NCBI GenBank assembly: GCA_022264855.1
Contig: JABYQU010000044.1
Span: 186,001-250,000 of the forward strand
Length of the DNA stretch: 64,000 bases
Direction: 5' to 3'
Source of the DNA: Lenzites betulinus
Taxonomy: Eukaryota > Basidiomycota > Agaricomycetes > Polyporales > Polyporaceae
This document shows, in pieces, positions 1 through 12,427 of the stretch (positions are counted from its first letter, which is position 1; each line of letters opens with the position of its first letter). The translations under genes were made by a program, and so were the position numbers. The notes below the pieces were generated by a model, which was not told where the DNA came from, searched no databases, and saw only the letters and a list, made by a program, of their open reading frames with translations.

Positions 1-49
1 AACGAAGTCACTGTGAATGCAACGCTTATGTTTCTACCCATTCTACTAG

Positions 50-1216
50 GACTATCAAGAACACCAGAATGAGATTCACGCCAAGCTCATCGCCATCATG
101 GGCGACCGCCTTACTGCCCACATCCGGTCATTGCAGGTAATGTCAACGTAATGTGACGCAGCGCCGTAGTATTGACAGTTTGATAGGTCGTTCGATGGGA
201 CGTACCCAAGGAGGGCGTCAATGAGTACATGGAAGTGCTTGTGAAGGAGACCGTCACCCTACACAAGGTCCTTTCGCGTTATCTCCCCTCTTCTGTCGTC
301 GAGGTGCGTATCGCATTCCCTTCATGCAACGTAATATATTCAGGTCTACGGGATTCTCACTCGTCACCCTTCTATGCACAGTTCGTGATGACGCAGGTAT
401 TTGCCGCAATCAATCACCGCCTATCGGAGGAGTATGCGAAGATAGAGCTGCCTTCTATGGAAGCGAAAGAACGGTACGTCGCGTAGCTTGCTTTACCTTC
501 ACTTGCGTTACCAAACTGACTGGCACCCAATATCGCCTCTCTAAAGGCTCCTTGTCGACGCGCGTTATCTCCAAGAGAAGCTGACTGGACTCAAGAATGT
601 CGCGGCCCCGACCGCGATGCTTGAGACTGTCGTCTCTGAGAAGTCGGTCGCGAACAGACTCGCCCAACCCCAACCGGCCGGTGCGCCTGCTCCCGCACCC
701 CAAACCCAGCAACAGCAGCCCGCTGCACCGCCCGTAACCAATACCGGGAGGTTCAGGGGGATACTTCAGCGCGCGAGCACGCTCAACGGACGCCACACCA
801 CCACACCTGCGCCCTCACCCGCACAGGCTCCGGCGCCGGACGTGGAGAAGGCGCTGCCACCACCCGCTGTTATCGCGTCACCCTCACCCGGGCCCGATTC
901 TTCGTCTAATACGCCGTCCGTTGACCCTATGGCGGACAACGCGCCTCTGTCTGCGCGTGCGATTCCTCCTCCCGCGCCGTTGCCCCTACCTCTACCCGAG
1001 CACGACGACAAACCGCTCGTTGCTGAACCTGAGGAGGTTGATGGCGGTGCCGCGCCAGAGCCGGAAACACAGGAACCTGTGGACGACGACTCACCGCCGG
1101 CGATCCCGCCCAAGGAGAACTTGTCCGAGGACTGCCCGGGGAAACAGCCTGCGAACGGTGACGCGGGCGCAGCCCCTACGACGGCGGAACCACTTGTTAT
1201 CGAGGACGCACCATAG
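50..1216 (+). CDS. VPS54: VPS54, GARP complex subunit, C-terminal part (5' end outside window)
   Basis: Vps54 is a subunit of the GARP tethering complex, which captures endosome-derived vesicles at the trans-Golgi network. Four exons are visible: 50-136, 187-303, 382-473 and 547-1216, joined by short GT..AG introns; bases 1-49 look like the end of an upstream intron. The joined protein has the conserved Vps54 C-terminal core: a HAKLIAIMGDRLTAHIRSLQ stretch, a WDVP motif, KETVTLHKVLSRYLP, INHRLSEEYAKIELP and EKLTGLKNVAAPTAMLETV. After this core there is a tail of roughly 190 residues rich in Pro, Ala and acidic residues that looks disordered. The stop is at 1214-1216. The family call rests on recognising these motifs by eye and is strong; the tail has no recognisable domain. 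Confidence 0.93.
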
Positions 1217-4200
1217 TGCTGGTATGCGGTGCGGTATTTACTGTATATGGACTCGGAATGCCTTAATACCCTGTTTTTGTCCGCGCATCTCTAGCCTCTG
1301 GGAGCTTTTATTCAGGTGGCATGGACGCCCTAGAATGATTCAACATTCATCCAAGAGCTTGAGGAACCTTGTTTCATGACTCCTCTCCCTCCGGCCGAAG
1401 AGCGGTTTCGCGGCGCGTCGAACGACTGGCCCTTCGGAGGAGGACCAGCGCAGTCAGGAGCCACTGCAGTGAGCTGACTCGTCCCGTCGGCATGCAAGGC
1501 GTTACGTGACCAAGCGAAGCGTAAGCCCGACGCGACGCGACGCACCGTCGGACCCCCGCGATCCTGCGTCATGTCGACTGCCCAGTGAGCACGCCCGTCC
1601 GATCGCCACACGTGGGTGCGTTGACTCGAGCGGGATGACAAGTCCGAAGTTCGAACGAGTCGCGCGCGGGGCCAGGCGCGTCGCCGAGCACAATTGACAA
1701 TCGACAATTAGCCTTGGCACGAACTCCGCGCAGATGGGGTGCGTGCGCATGGGCATGGCGATGTAGACGAGCACCCCAACGGACGGAGACTCGCAATTAT
1801 TCCCTGCGTGATCGCGTCACGCAAAAATGGACGATCGGGGAGGCGAGACAGGTCGGTGCGAGGCCATCCACCGCCCGGATGCATACGGCGCTGCCAGTGT
1901 GCCTTGGCGCAATCTCGCACCATGCCAGGGCGCTAAGGGGTGCTTGTGTTTCGTGAGGGTTGCGCTGGGTTGCGAGGGGTTGCGCTGTGGAGCGGCTACA
2001 GTAGTTCTCCACCCAAATCTCGGACACTCAAAGGCAAGCCAGGGTAAACGGATGGCACGGCCCGCCCAGATTCAGATCTTACACAGAGTAGTATGGTGAG
2101 CGCGCGATGGGCGAGAATGGCGTTATTCAACTTCCCGTGTAGCTGATCGTATGCCTTTCCAGCAGAGTGGATCTGTTACATGCCGGCACAAGCAACGTTA
2201 TTGAAGTTTTCAGCAACAACCATCCGGACGCGTACGGCGGAACAGCGGCGGCGCGGGCCCACTGCTCGTGCGTCTTGCACGTTCGCACTGCGCGGGAACG
2301 AAGAACACCTCCGGCAATTATATCTTCCACTTTCTCCCCTCTTCCGGTAAGCTTCAACGCACGTTCAGCATGGCATACCGGTGGCCCACCGCTCTCGATG
2401 CTTCTCGATGCCTTTATTTTCTTAATGCTGCAGACCGTGCGCGCCCTCCGGCGGCCTGCAGCGGCGGTCGCCCCGTCACAGTCCTGAATTTGCAGGCGAC
2501 AGGACCTGCATGTGGCGCGGCGCGCGCTGATGCGCCTCAGGCTCGAGCGACGCGCTCTCGCCGCGCGAACCGACCTCTGGCGTAGTCTGGCGTGCGCATG
2601 ATCGAGATTCGAGGCTCGACTCGAGACGGTCACAGAAAGCCACAGAACCGTCGCGCGGAGGGAGGAAGTTTTCGCATTCCGGGCTAGCGCCGGGGACTTA
2701 CCCCAGATTCCTCGGCAGGGCGCGGTCGCCGGGGACGACGGTGGCGGCCCCACCTAGGTACGGGGGCATCGCAAGATCCGGTTACTTTGAGGGCGCTACT
2801 ACATACCCCGTCGAGTGGCTGAAGAGTTCAAACGTTCAAGGACTTTGTGCGGAACGTGTCCCCCTCATTTGATTCACAGATTATTCGTAGCAGGACTTCA
2901 AAGCTTCAACGTTCAATTTCGAGGTGAGTGTGACTCGGACTCAGAGTCGAGACCGTAGAAAGCCTAACGGGGCCTTGTCGCATCTAGATCCAATATCATG
3001 TCGAGGACCTTCAATCGGGCAATCCACCGCAATATATCCGGCAAATACTGTATGCGGCCGTGCGGCGGGGCAGCATGCCGAGTGTCCAACGTCCCGGAAC
3101 GTGCGCCGTGCAATACTGAGGCAATGTCACACTCATTTTACTGAACGGTTGCTAGAAGTCGGATGGCCGGCACGATCAAATACTGCGATGGCACATGTGG
3201 ACCTATAGGCGCCACTGTGTCGATGGGATTCTGTTACGCCGCCCGTCGACAGGCCCATTTGCTCCCCGGTCACGCCGTATTCACGCCATAAGCTTATGGG
3301 GCATTATGTTCCGGTTGAGGTGATATTATTTAGACAGGCCGCGCTGGACCCGGAGATGGTATCCCTTGTGAACGCATTAATGCAGCCCCATGGCCTACTT
3401 ACTTTTTCCGCATTGGAACGTGAGTGAATATAAAGAGACGGATGAGTGGCAGTAACAACCATGGGGTGCCAAGCCTAGATGTACACGCCACAGGTCGCGC
3501 GTCGTCAAAGGAAGAACATACATCTACCATCTACCTCCGAGGAGTTCATCCGACGTCGCATACTCCAGGCAAGCCCGTCTCCGAGTATACTTCGGACTCA
3601 AAGCACGACATCGGGCCGAACAGTCCCCAATGGCTGCGCCGCCGCGGTCGCAGTCCGTCCGGTGATAGATGGATATAGTACGCGTGCGTGTGCCAGTGAC
3701 TGTCCATCGACATCTTCTGTACAGTATGATTGTTCGGCACGGCGGGATGCCACTGTGTGAAGGGCCAAACGAGAAACGCACCTCTAATTTCCCTCACCGT
3801 GTGCGTGAGACGCACCTGAGCTGCAGGGTGCTTCATGTGAAGGGGCGGCATGGCGTGATAGAGCGTCCGTGGCGAACGCGAGCGGCGGGAATAGAAGTCT
3901 AAATTTGAATGTGTGGATATTGAGCGCACCCGCACGACGGGAAGCAATACGGCGTGCCCACCGTCAACGCCTCAACGCGTTACCCCGTTCTTGTCTTCCC
4001 AGCTCATGTCCGGATGCACCGACTTCCTGGATACGCACATATAGCGGGAGTGTGGTCCAGACAGCGATGGCCCGGGGCGACTATGGTGATGCGCGCAAAC
4101 GCCGGAAGATGGATATGTGCTCACCGAACGCCCACTAGCACGCACGGGTCGCCTGCGGTCACAGCGACTTATTTCCTCCCCTTCACTTCCAGGTGGAGTG

Positions 4201-6088
4201 GTGGCTTGGGATATTGGGAGCTTGACCGCACTCACAGCGTGTCATGTAGCACTAGCCACTAGCGGTCCTGTCATTGTCGTCGACCTGTCCCCAGCCAGAC
4301 AGATTATTTCATGGTGGCGGCGCGCTCGACGTGCCGACAGCGTCAACACTAGCACTAGTGTCGCAAGCCCCCAACGCCGGATGCTCGTCGGCCCTGTTTC
4401 GGCGCGCGACCCATCGCCGACATGTCCTAGCAGCCCGAACGGCGTCAGCGTATACTGACCGCGTTCGGGGAGACGCGCCTTCACATGCACATGGCCAGCG
4501 TGACCGCAGGCGCCGCTCGGGGAGCGCGGCGTGCCCGCGCCGAGTCCGAGAGCGGGCACTGCAGACGTCGCGGCGCATCATGTCGGACGTCGGAGGCGCA
4601 GGGCGCGCCTGCGGGAGTGATGCGCCCGGCGAGAGAGGCGTTGGGATGCCCGAAAGAGAGAAGCGAAAGGGCAGCGTTGACTGCCTCCGGGCCGAGCGGG
4701 CGATCGTGTGCACTGCGTTTTTGTTTGGGTTGCGCTCCGGCGAGATCATCAGGTACGGGGCGGGCGTGCGTGTGAGTGCTGCAGCGTGCTGGGGCGGGTG
4801 CGGCGGCGCTCGGTGTGTGACTGCCGTTTTTGTTGGTTGGGGTTGGGTTGTGCAGTCCTCGCGCGCGCGGGGTGTAACCAGCGACACGCCCGCGAGCCCA
4901 TCGATGTTTTGTTACTAACACTCAAGGCCTCCGTCAAACCATCGAAGAGGTTGCAATGCACAGGACACGCACCGAAGTTAGCGCCAGGAATTCGAGGTTG
5001 AGGCGTGTTCCTCCTTGGTTACGCCGCCGGGAAGAGGTCCCCGCCTGCCAAACGACGCACCGACCAAACCCTTGATATCAAGAGCAACCGCGGGAAGGTC
5101 TAGACCAGGTGAACGGTGAGCAGAGCGGTTCCCTTGCGACGTGCCCCCAAAGATCCCGATGAACTTACATACACGCTCGTACATAGCAACCGGTGACGTC
5201 CCGACGCGAGGCGAGGTACGCGATCTGGGTGTGTGCATCTGGATTCTGGGGGTGAGGGACGGCCTGGACCGGGTCGACGTTCTAGAGCACCAGAGAAACG
5301 CCGCGGCGGCGCTCCCAGCAGCGTCGTATGTTTCCGTCACAAAACAAAGTCGCCGCTTGGCAACTCGGATAGCTGCAAAACCGAACTGCGACGCTCTTGT
5401 CTTCCGCTGGCGCAGCACCTCGCAGCGCCCTCTACGTGCGCGCATGAAATACCGTCCGGATCTCCCAAGACGAGGATTGCTCACCTCAGCTAGAGGCGCA
5501 GCACCTCCCCGACGGCGCCGACGTCATGCGCGCGTCGAGCGTCCCCGTTGCCGTCCGCGCGCGCCGCCTCGCCGAACCCGCGCCGTGCATCCGCGTCAAC
5601 CCCGCACCGGGGTAGGGTGCACACGCCGAACAGTGCTTGGTAGTGGGCGCCGCTGCAGCAGCCTCGTCTGTTGCGCGTGCATGTGGACGTTCATCCGAGC
5701 ACCCCTGTGGCACGGCACAGCACCTGAGAGCTGACAGAATTGCGCAGCCTCCCTCGCACATGGTAAACGTTTCGTACCACTGAGTGGTGCGCTTGAGGTT
5801 GATGTTAAACGTTTTGATCTTGAGTGCTGACTCGGAGTAGTGCTAGTCATCCAAGTCGACTCCATTTCGCGTGTCGTAGATCCCAAGGACGTACGCGCGT
5901 ATCTTGCGAATTCTCGCGAGCTCGTATCCTGCCCGAAAATCACGGCGTATATCGGCGTGCCTCGTTAATAAGTGCGTGAGCAAGCAAGTTGTGTATCCAC
6001 CCGCAGTGCTTACATACCACACGAGTCAGACCAACCCTCACGATAGCTTCCGCGTCGAGTCGGAGTCACGCCCGAATATTTTGATGGG
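1217..6088. other. Gene-poor stretch, left of the Mutator-like element
   Basis: No open frame here shows family motifs, sensible splice sites or protein-like composition. The first couple of hundred bases are probably the VPS54 3' untranslated region. A short run of GGGTTGCG-type direct repeats lies near 1958-1990. Nothing else was identified. Confidence 0.6.
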
Positions 6089-6097
6089 AGATAGCCC

Positions 6098-6286
6098 CAG
6101 GCTCCTAAACCAGCCGTCCACAGCGTTCTCGTTCCCAGAGTGTTAGTAGCGTAGGTCGAATTTTATCCGAGACGGGCGTTTTGTATGATACCAAAAAAGG
6201 ATATGTCATAAACCGAGGTTAGGTAATATGTTGCAGACGGAGACTTTCCTGATTAGGCCTGAGTAAGGGAAGAGAACGCTGTAGGA
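6098..6286 (+). repeat. Left terminal inverted repeat (189 bp)
   Basis: Reverse complement of 7012-7200 without mismatch. Inside the arm, 6111-6136 is an imperfect inverted copy of 6267-6292, so the arm itself can fold into a hairpin. Confidence 0.95.
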
Positions 6287-7011
6287 CGGCTGGCTCAACT
6301 TGTCAGACGCCCGTGAAGCGCTCACTTCGGGTAACCTAGATTTATTGATATGCTGTGCGAATAAACGACTCTCTCGCTCGCGAATAAATCTGAACGAATA
6401 TTGACTTCCTCGCGCGGGGCGTCTCATCGCGCGCACTCCTGGGCGACCGCGTCCCGTCTCGCCGTCAGTCCTCGGCGGGGGTCTATATGTAATGTATTGA
6501 TATCCCGCGATAACTAGGTGGTTTTGAGCACGTGCGGCAGTCACGCGGGATCCTCGACGGCTCGCGCGGGGGACGCGCGCGCGGCGCGCGGATGCGGCAG
6601 GCGACGGTAGCGCGCCGTCGGCGCTGACAAGGGCGGGGCTGCACCGCGCAAGCCTCGACGGGTTTGCATCCTCGACGGGATGGCGAACGCCAACCGGCGC
6701 ACCTGCGGGTGCGTGTTCGGTGCCCGCGCGCGCCGCAAGCCTTGAGCCGCGCGAGGCAGACTAGCTACCCGCGCGTTTTTGTGTGTGGGAGACCAGCTGC
6801 GTGAGGTAGGTATCCGGCATGCTGGAGTCTTGCGAGCCCGGTTTTCCTCTGCATCAAACGTTCACAACAACCCCTGTGGCCCTGACAGAGCGAGCATTCA
6901 AAACTTAACTGCTTGACTTGTACCTCGCGCGGCTCAAGGCTGTCTTTTCACTCTCCGCCCCCCCGAAAAGGCGAGTCTCCACGTGTTCTACCAGACTGGC
7001 CTGCGAGTCTA

Positions 7012-7200
7012 TCCTACAGCGTTCTCTTCCCTTACTCAGGCCTAATCAGGAAAGTCTCCGTCTGCAACATATTACCTAACCTCGGTTTATGACATATCCT
7101 TTTTTGGTATCATACAAAACGCCCGTCTCGGATAAAATTCGACCTACGCTACTAACACTCTGGGAACGAGAACGCTGTGGACGGCTGGTTTAGGAGCCTG
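7012..7200 (-). repeat. Right terminal inverted repeat (189 bp)
   Basis: Reverse complement of 6098-6286 without mismatch; bounded outside by the AGATAGCCC duplication at 7201-7209. Confidence 0.95.
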
Positions 7201-7209
7201 AGATAGCCC

Positions 7210-10200
7210 TAGTACCGATCTCCGTCCTTTCTGGGACAGTTCCCGCCGAGCGTGACACGCCCGACGCGTGACGGTAGCGCGTCCTAGTAGCGCGTCGCGA
7301 CTGCATGCGCCCATCTCGCGCGGATCTGACGTCACCCGACGCATCCCAGCTGCCGGCGCCGTGACGCGTCGCGAGCACGGGCGCGGGCGTGACCGTGCCG
7401 CCAGGACGACGCCATCGTGACCGCGTCCCCCACCACGATTCGTCCACGGTGCGCGCCCGCATGGTCCGAGACTCCGACCGACATCATGCTCGCCGAGGGG
7501 GGCGGCGCATCTTGAGGCCGCGCTGGACAACGGGCGGGCGACTGTTCCCGCCAGCGTGGCAGGCGACGCGTCAGGTGCGCATCCGCCCACACCGTGGAGA
7601 CCGTCGCGGCAGGTATGTTCGCAGACCAGACGGTATGAATGACGCGCTGTCCCACATATGCATACCTCACGCTCATGAGTCTACAGCTCCAAAGTTTATA
7701 TTCATAGCTCACGCGCCCGAGGTCGCGCGATGCGCTCTGGGAGGCGACGGACGTGGGCATGCTCACGCCCACGTCGCACCGACCAATGGCGGCGGCATTC
7801 CAAGCGCGTCGATGACCTCATGGACACAATAAATGTTGACATGGTGAGTGTCCCGCTACCCCCGCGCGCTCGGTGATGATGCACATCTCGCCGCCGACGT
7901 CACCGTCGTCGCGACGATGCGTGCTGTCGATTTTGTGCGTCCGCCGCCGGGAGGACATCGCAAGGTGGCACATGCCCACGCGCACGCCGTATCGATGTCG
8001 GAAAGTCTGATCAGTGGCCGCGCTGCTCGCGTGGCACAGTCTTCAGACTCAGACTGCTCCCGCACCGTGACCTCGACGTCCTCCGCGTTCTCTAGCCCCG
8101 CGAGCCGGATGACGCACGCATCCGGGGATCGTCGTGCATCAGCGCGCACATCCTGCGCGGCAGAGGATTGCCGTATGTATGCTCGCCGAAAGCGAAATTC
8201 ATTCGGGAGCTGTAGAAGGCGTGACAGAGGATGTACGCTGCCCATCCGCAGGCGCCCAGAAACGGACCGCAGCTTGCTACTCTGACTTTGACATGTCTCT
8301 TGCCCGATGGCACAAGGCCCCCCACCGCGTTTGGTACGATCCGGGTCACTGTTGTGCTCGAGCGACGCCGGCGCGGGCCAGAGCAGGTGCTCCACGCGCA
8401 GCCCTGCCCCGCCACGCGTCCGCATATGTACGTCTGTGTACCAACACCATCGTGGCGTCCAACTTCGCACCGCATGTCTACGCGACCACCCCCAACGGGC
8501 GTTCTCCCGCGCCCCATCGCGTATGTCGTCTTCACCCACAGATAGCGCATGCGCACCTGAGCCGCCCTTGTGACGCCCTCCCGAGCTCCTGAGCTCCCGC
8601 ACTCTACGAGCCTTCCATCCCTGGCCGGGCGAGCAGCGCGCACCCGGGCGCGCGTGGCCCTGGCCACCGGCCGCATCGGGCGAACAATAGCATCCCGCTG
8701 CCCCGGCGGTCGGCACGACCTCCTGCCCGCATCTTCGCGCGTCCTGTCCATCCTTGTCCAGTTCATCGCCATCAGCGTGATCACGCATCCGAATCGTCGA
8801 CGCGCAGAAGACGCGCGCGGCACGCGGCCGCACGGCGGAGAAGCGGCGCGAGCATGCGGGGTTTAGCCTTTTGCCCTCGCGCGCGAGTCTCCACGCCCGG
8901 GGCTCGGCGCGCGCGTCCCAGGCTGGGGCCGCGCTGTGTCCTGGGCGGGACGAGGCCGCAGAAGGTGGGAGGCCAGATGGTCAGGGCATTCTGGGGATTC
9001 CAGGACTGCACGGGCTGTGACTCCGCGGACGTGTTCTGCGTTCTGCGTCCCGCGTGCTGTGCTTATTGTGGAGGCGTGGGTGCGCGCGCCATGGAGACGC
9101 CGCGCGTGTACGCCCGCGCCGTATTCTTGTTGTGAAGCCGTCTTCCCGCCTCCCGAGGTCCCGACGTCGGCGCCCCTAGTGCGCACTGCGGTAATCTGCA
9201 GCGGTGATGGGCGCGTGCGGCTGTGTGGAACGTCCTGGAATGCGCGAGCGCCGTGCGGCCGCAGCTGCAGACCCTGGAGGTGCACCGTATGTGGAAAAGA
9301 AGCCTGAATCCTGTGCCTTTGGATTCGTGCGCGTGAAGGTGTGCTGCTGCAGCGCGCGGGTGCGCATAGCAATAGGTACCCTATAAGTCCTCCTATCACT
9401 CAAATATCCACGCACAGGACTGTTCTGCGTCACATCGCTGCGGCAGGCACGCACCCCTCGGAGCGCGGACGCGAGCACGACGTCCGGGACATGGAACGGC
9501 GAAAGGAGCAGAAAAGAAGGGCTGCAGAAGGGTGCGCGCGTGCCCGTGGCGGCGCGGCGTGCAATTACTGTGAACGCCGTCCATGCGCGCGGCGGGTGTG
9601 AATATGTGAATGTGAACGGGTGTAGGTACTTGTGTGAAGGACGTCCGGCGCTACGCTTCGTGCAGCGGTCGCGGGCTGGGGCCGGGGGCGGGAAGCGTGA
9701 CGGGTGGACGTCTTCAGGTGAAAGCTTCTTGCGTCGAGTCGAGTCGAGTCGGACGCGACAAATTGGGCGTGCAGCGAAGATGCACTGAATAAGTATATTG
9801 CCGACGCCGACGCGTTCGGCTGGAAGAGGAGAGCCCTCGCGACGGCGCCGCCGCGTGCCCCAAAAAGGAGTGAAGGGCGGGCGCAAGGCGGGCGGGTGGG
9901 GTTTGCCGCCTGCATGCACCCAGGGCGCGTCCACTGTGCAGGGAGCACCCCCATCTCCCCCGGCGATCTGGTTCTGGGGGCATTTATTGCCTGCAGGTGT
10001 GACATGATCTGCAGCATTGTTTGATATTGGCATATAGCACCGGGTCCGGTGAAGCTATGTTTCTGAGCTCTGATTCTGGGGTGTGAGCCTTATACACTCA
10101 GGGTCCAAGGAGGGCTACTGGTAGTACTGGCGTACTCCGGACTCAGATACGCCCTGAGACGCGCGCGGGTGCGACATGGTACAATGAGCGGGAAGTCGGG

Positions 10201-12333
10201 GACCGCCGCCGTCACCGGCGGTCTTTCGCCAGATGTGGAGAACAAGTCTCAACTTCAAGAGCCCGCGAGAGCACTTACTGCGCTCGGCAAGTACCCCGCA
10301 CGGCACGCGAGGCGCGACGCTTCGAAGGGGCGAGGTGATCCATATGTCTGATGGTGTGCGCGGTGAGGCCCGGTGAGGCATGCAGCGACAAGCGACAAGC
10401 TGCAGGCTGCAACCATCGCGGAAAGGGCGCGCGGCTGCGGGCCCGCCGGCGGCGGTGAACCACGCGCATCCGGGCTGCACCCAAATTTTCCTCCACCGCC
10501 AGTGCTTGCCAGGAATTCACCGGAGCCCGGAGGGTCGTGCGGGGGTGTCACCGGTGAGTCTGAGCTCGAGGGTCTGGGCCTGCACCGCGCCCGCGCGCGG
10601 GTGAGGAGGCTCAGGAAGCATGCATTGCATATGGATGGGATGGGGTGGGTGGGTAGTGTTGCGATGATGGGTTCACGCTTCGAGATGGAGGAGTTTCCGC
10701 CGCGCATGCCAATGGCAAAAGAAAGAAAAAGATATCGATGTACTTAGCGCACGGGCGCGCGGCGGTCACGCGTGCGCGTATTCGAATTCGCCAACGCGCG
10801 GGTGGCACAACGTTCGCGGCGGCGACGTACGTGCGAGCGCGCCCAGGATAGCGTTTCTCGCGCGAACGTCTGTCGAACATTCTCCTGGTCCTGGTCCTGG
10901 GCGAAGGCGAAGGACCGGGGTCGGGCTCGGACTCGGATTCGGCGCGTCGGACGAAGTATGCGGTGTGTACGTACACGAGTTACGGCCGGGGAGTTGCGCG
11001 ACATGAGACGCAGCCAGGCGCGAGGCGCGCGCCATCGCGCGATACAGCCATTAACGTTGTGGCCTGACTCTGAATTGGAGGTCGAGGGCGGGCGCAGTCT
11101 GACTCTGCGTAACGCTTAAGCTTGCGTGCTCGCGCTTGGCGGCCCCCGGACTGGGGCGGTACTTTTGCGGGGTGCTGCTGCTGCTCGACTCGACCGGTCG
11201 GCCGACCGGGGCGGGACGGGGCGTCGGTCGAGAATTACTGGGGTGGTGTGCTTACTGGTATGGTATGCAGATCAGTCGCGTTCATGACTGTCAGGCGCGA
11301 GCACCTCGTAACGTGTGGCTGAGGATCCTCAGATGTAGCGCCGGCCGGGCAATATGTGCAATGTCGTGACTAGTGCCCAAACGGCTGGCGTGCGCGCACG
11401 TCACCGTCGCACGCCTGGGACGCGAAGATGTTCGGGGTGCGCGTCGCGGTGGTGTGACGGGGTGCAGCCTTGGTGGCGCACAGGCTAGAGAAGGAGGGGA
11501 TCTGCTCTCGATTGACAGACGCGGCGGCGGGAGATGATCAGGGTATGTACGGGGCGTGTCAGGGAGTGTACAGACGGGCAGGCGGGCGGTGCGGCGGTGA
11601 TATGAATAGGGCACGGAGGGCACGCGGGGCGGGAGAAATGGGTGGGGCAGGGCGATATGGGAGGGCGCGGTGCAGCATATGCATTCTACGATGGGAAGGG
11701 AAATGAAGAATGGACACGGGCGGTTGGCGTGATAGGTGTATTCGGGAAGAGAAGTGCGCGGGGCTGTATTGGGAGGGACGCGAAGGTAGTGCGAGGGTCG
11801 GAATGGCGGAATAGCACCGAGGGTCTGCCGTGATAAGAGAGGATAGCACGCCGGGTACGTACACTTGCTGCAGGAGGATAGAGGACGGGCAGCGGACGTG
11901 CGCTGGAACTTGGACGGACACGTTGATGTGGCAGAGCTGGAATACACGTTTGCAGAGAAAGGAATGAGGGCGGTGTTCTGGACCGGGATGGAGGAGACAA
12001 GACTCGAATAGAACGTGCTCGCAGGCGTTTGCGCGGACTGGCCAGTCGCTGCGACAGGCGCCCGCCGCGGCTGCAACGCCCAGATCGGGCGTCCCACCGG
12101 ACAGGTACTCGGCGCATGTCACGCAGCTGTGACGGGCGGAGGGGTGACTTGGACGCCGGAAGCGACCGCGTATGGAAGGGATCTGGAGGGAGATCGCCAA
12201 GGGGGCGCGATCGAGCGTGACAGGGTCACGGTGGGGTGGAAAAAGAAGGGAGTCATGGGAGGTATATTTTGGGGAAAAGGCGCGCAGAGGATTTCACCAT
12301 TTCACGGCCGTTTCACACTCGTCCTATGTTTCT
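7210..12333. other. Gene-poor stretch upstream of the Ecl1-type gene
   Basis: Several frames stay open for 100-300 codons because the DNA is GC-rich (for example minus strand 7856-8833 and 11291-12097), but none shows a family motif or believable exon pattern. A GTCGA pentamer array lies near 9735-9753. It may include a long upstream regulatory region for the gene starting at 12428. Confidence 0.55.
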
Positions 12334-12340
12334 TATATAA
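12334..12340 (+). promoter_or_regulatory. TATA box of the Ecl1-type gene
   Basis: TATATAA lies 88-94 bases before the ATG at 12428 and is followed by a pyrimidine-rich stretch, the usual fungal core-promoter arrangement. Confidence 0.55.
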
Positions 12341-12427
12341 CCCCCGCTAGTCCTCTCCCTCCCGCAAATCCGACCTCTGTCTGCCGTGCCCTCCCGCTCT
12401 CCCAGCCCGCCCCAGTGCGTCCCTGCC

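Larger units (their letters stand above)
6089..7209. mobile_element. Non-autonomous Mutator-like (MULE-type) DNA transposon with 9-bp target duplication
   Basis: Two 189-bp arms, 6098-6286 and 7012-7200, are inverted copies of each other; I compared them base by base and found no difference. The element ends are CAGGCTCC and GGAGCCTG. The 9 bases AGATAGCCC directly precede the left arm (6089-6097) and directly follow the right arm (7201-7209), so they form a perfect target-site duplication. Long terminal inverted repeats plus a 9-bp duplication are the hallmark of the Mutator superfamily. The GC-rich interior (6287-7011) shows no transposase-like frame, so the element would depend on a transposase encoded elsewhere. 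Identical arms and an undamaged duplication suggest a recent insertion. Superfamily assignment is inferred from structure only. Confidence 0.88.

Noticed and set aside
7856..8833. Minus-strand open frame of 325 codons
   Set aside because: Arg/Ala/Gly composition follows GC content, no motifs, no splice pattern, and overlapping frames on the other strand are equally long.
11291..12097. Minus-strand open frame of 268 codons upstream of the Ecl1-type gene
   Set aside because: Composition reflects a purine-rich plus strand; no family resemblance; other frames in the same place are similarly open.
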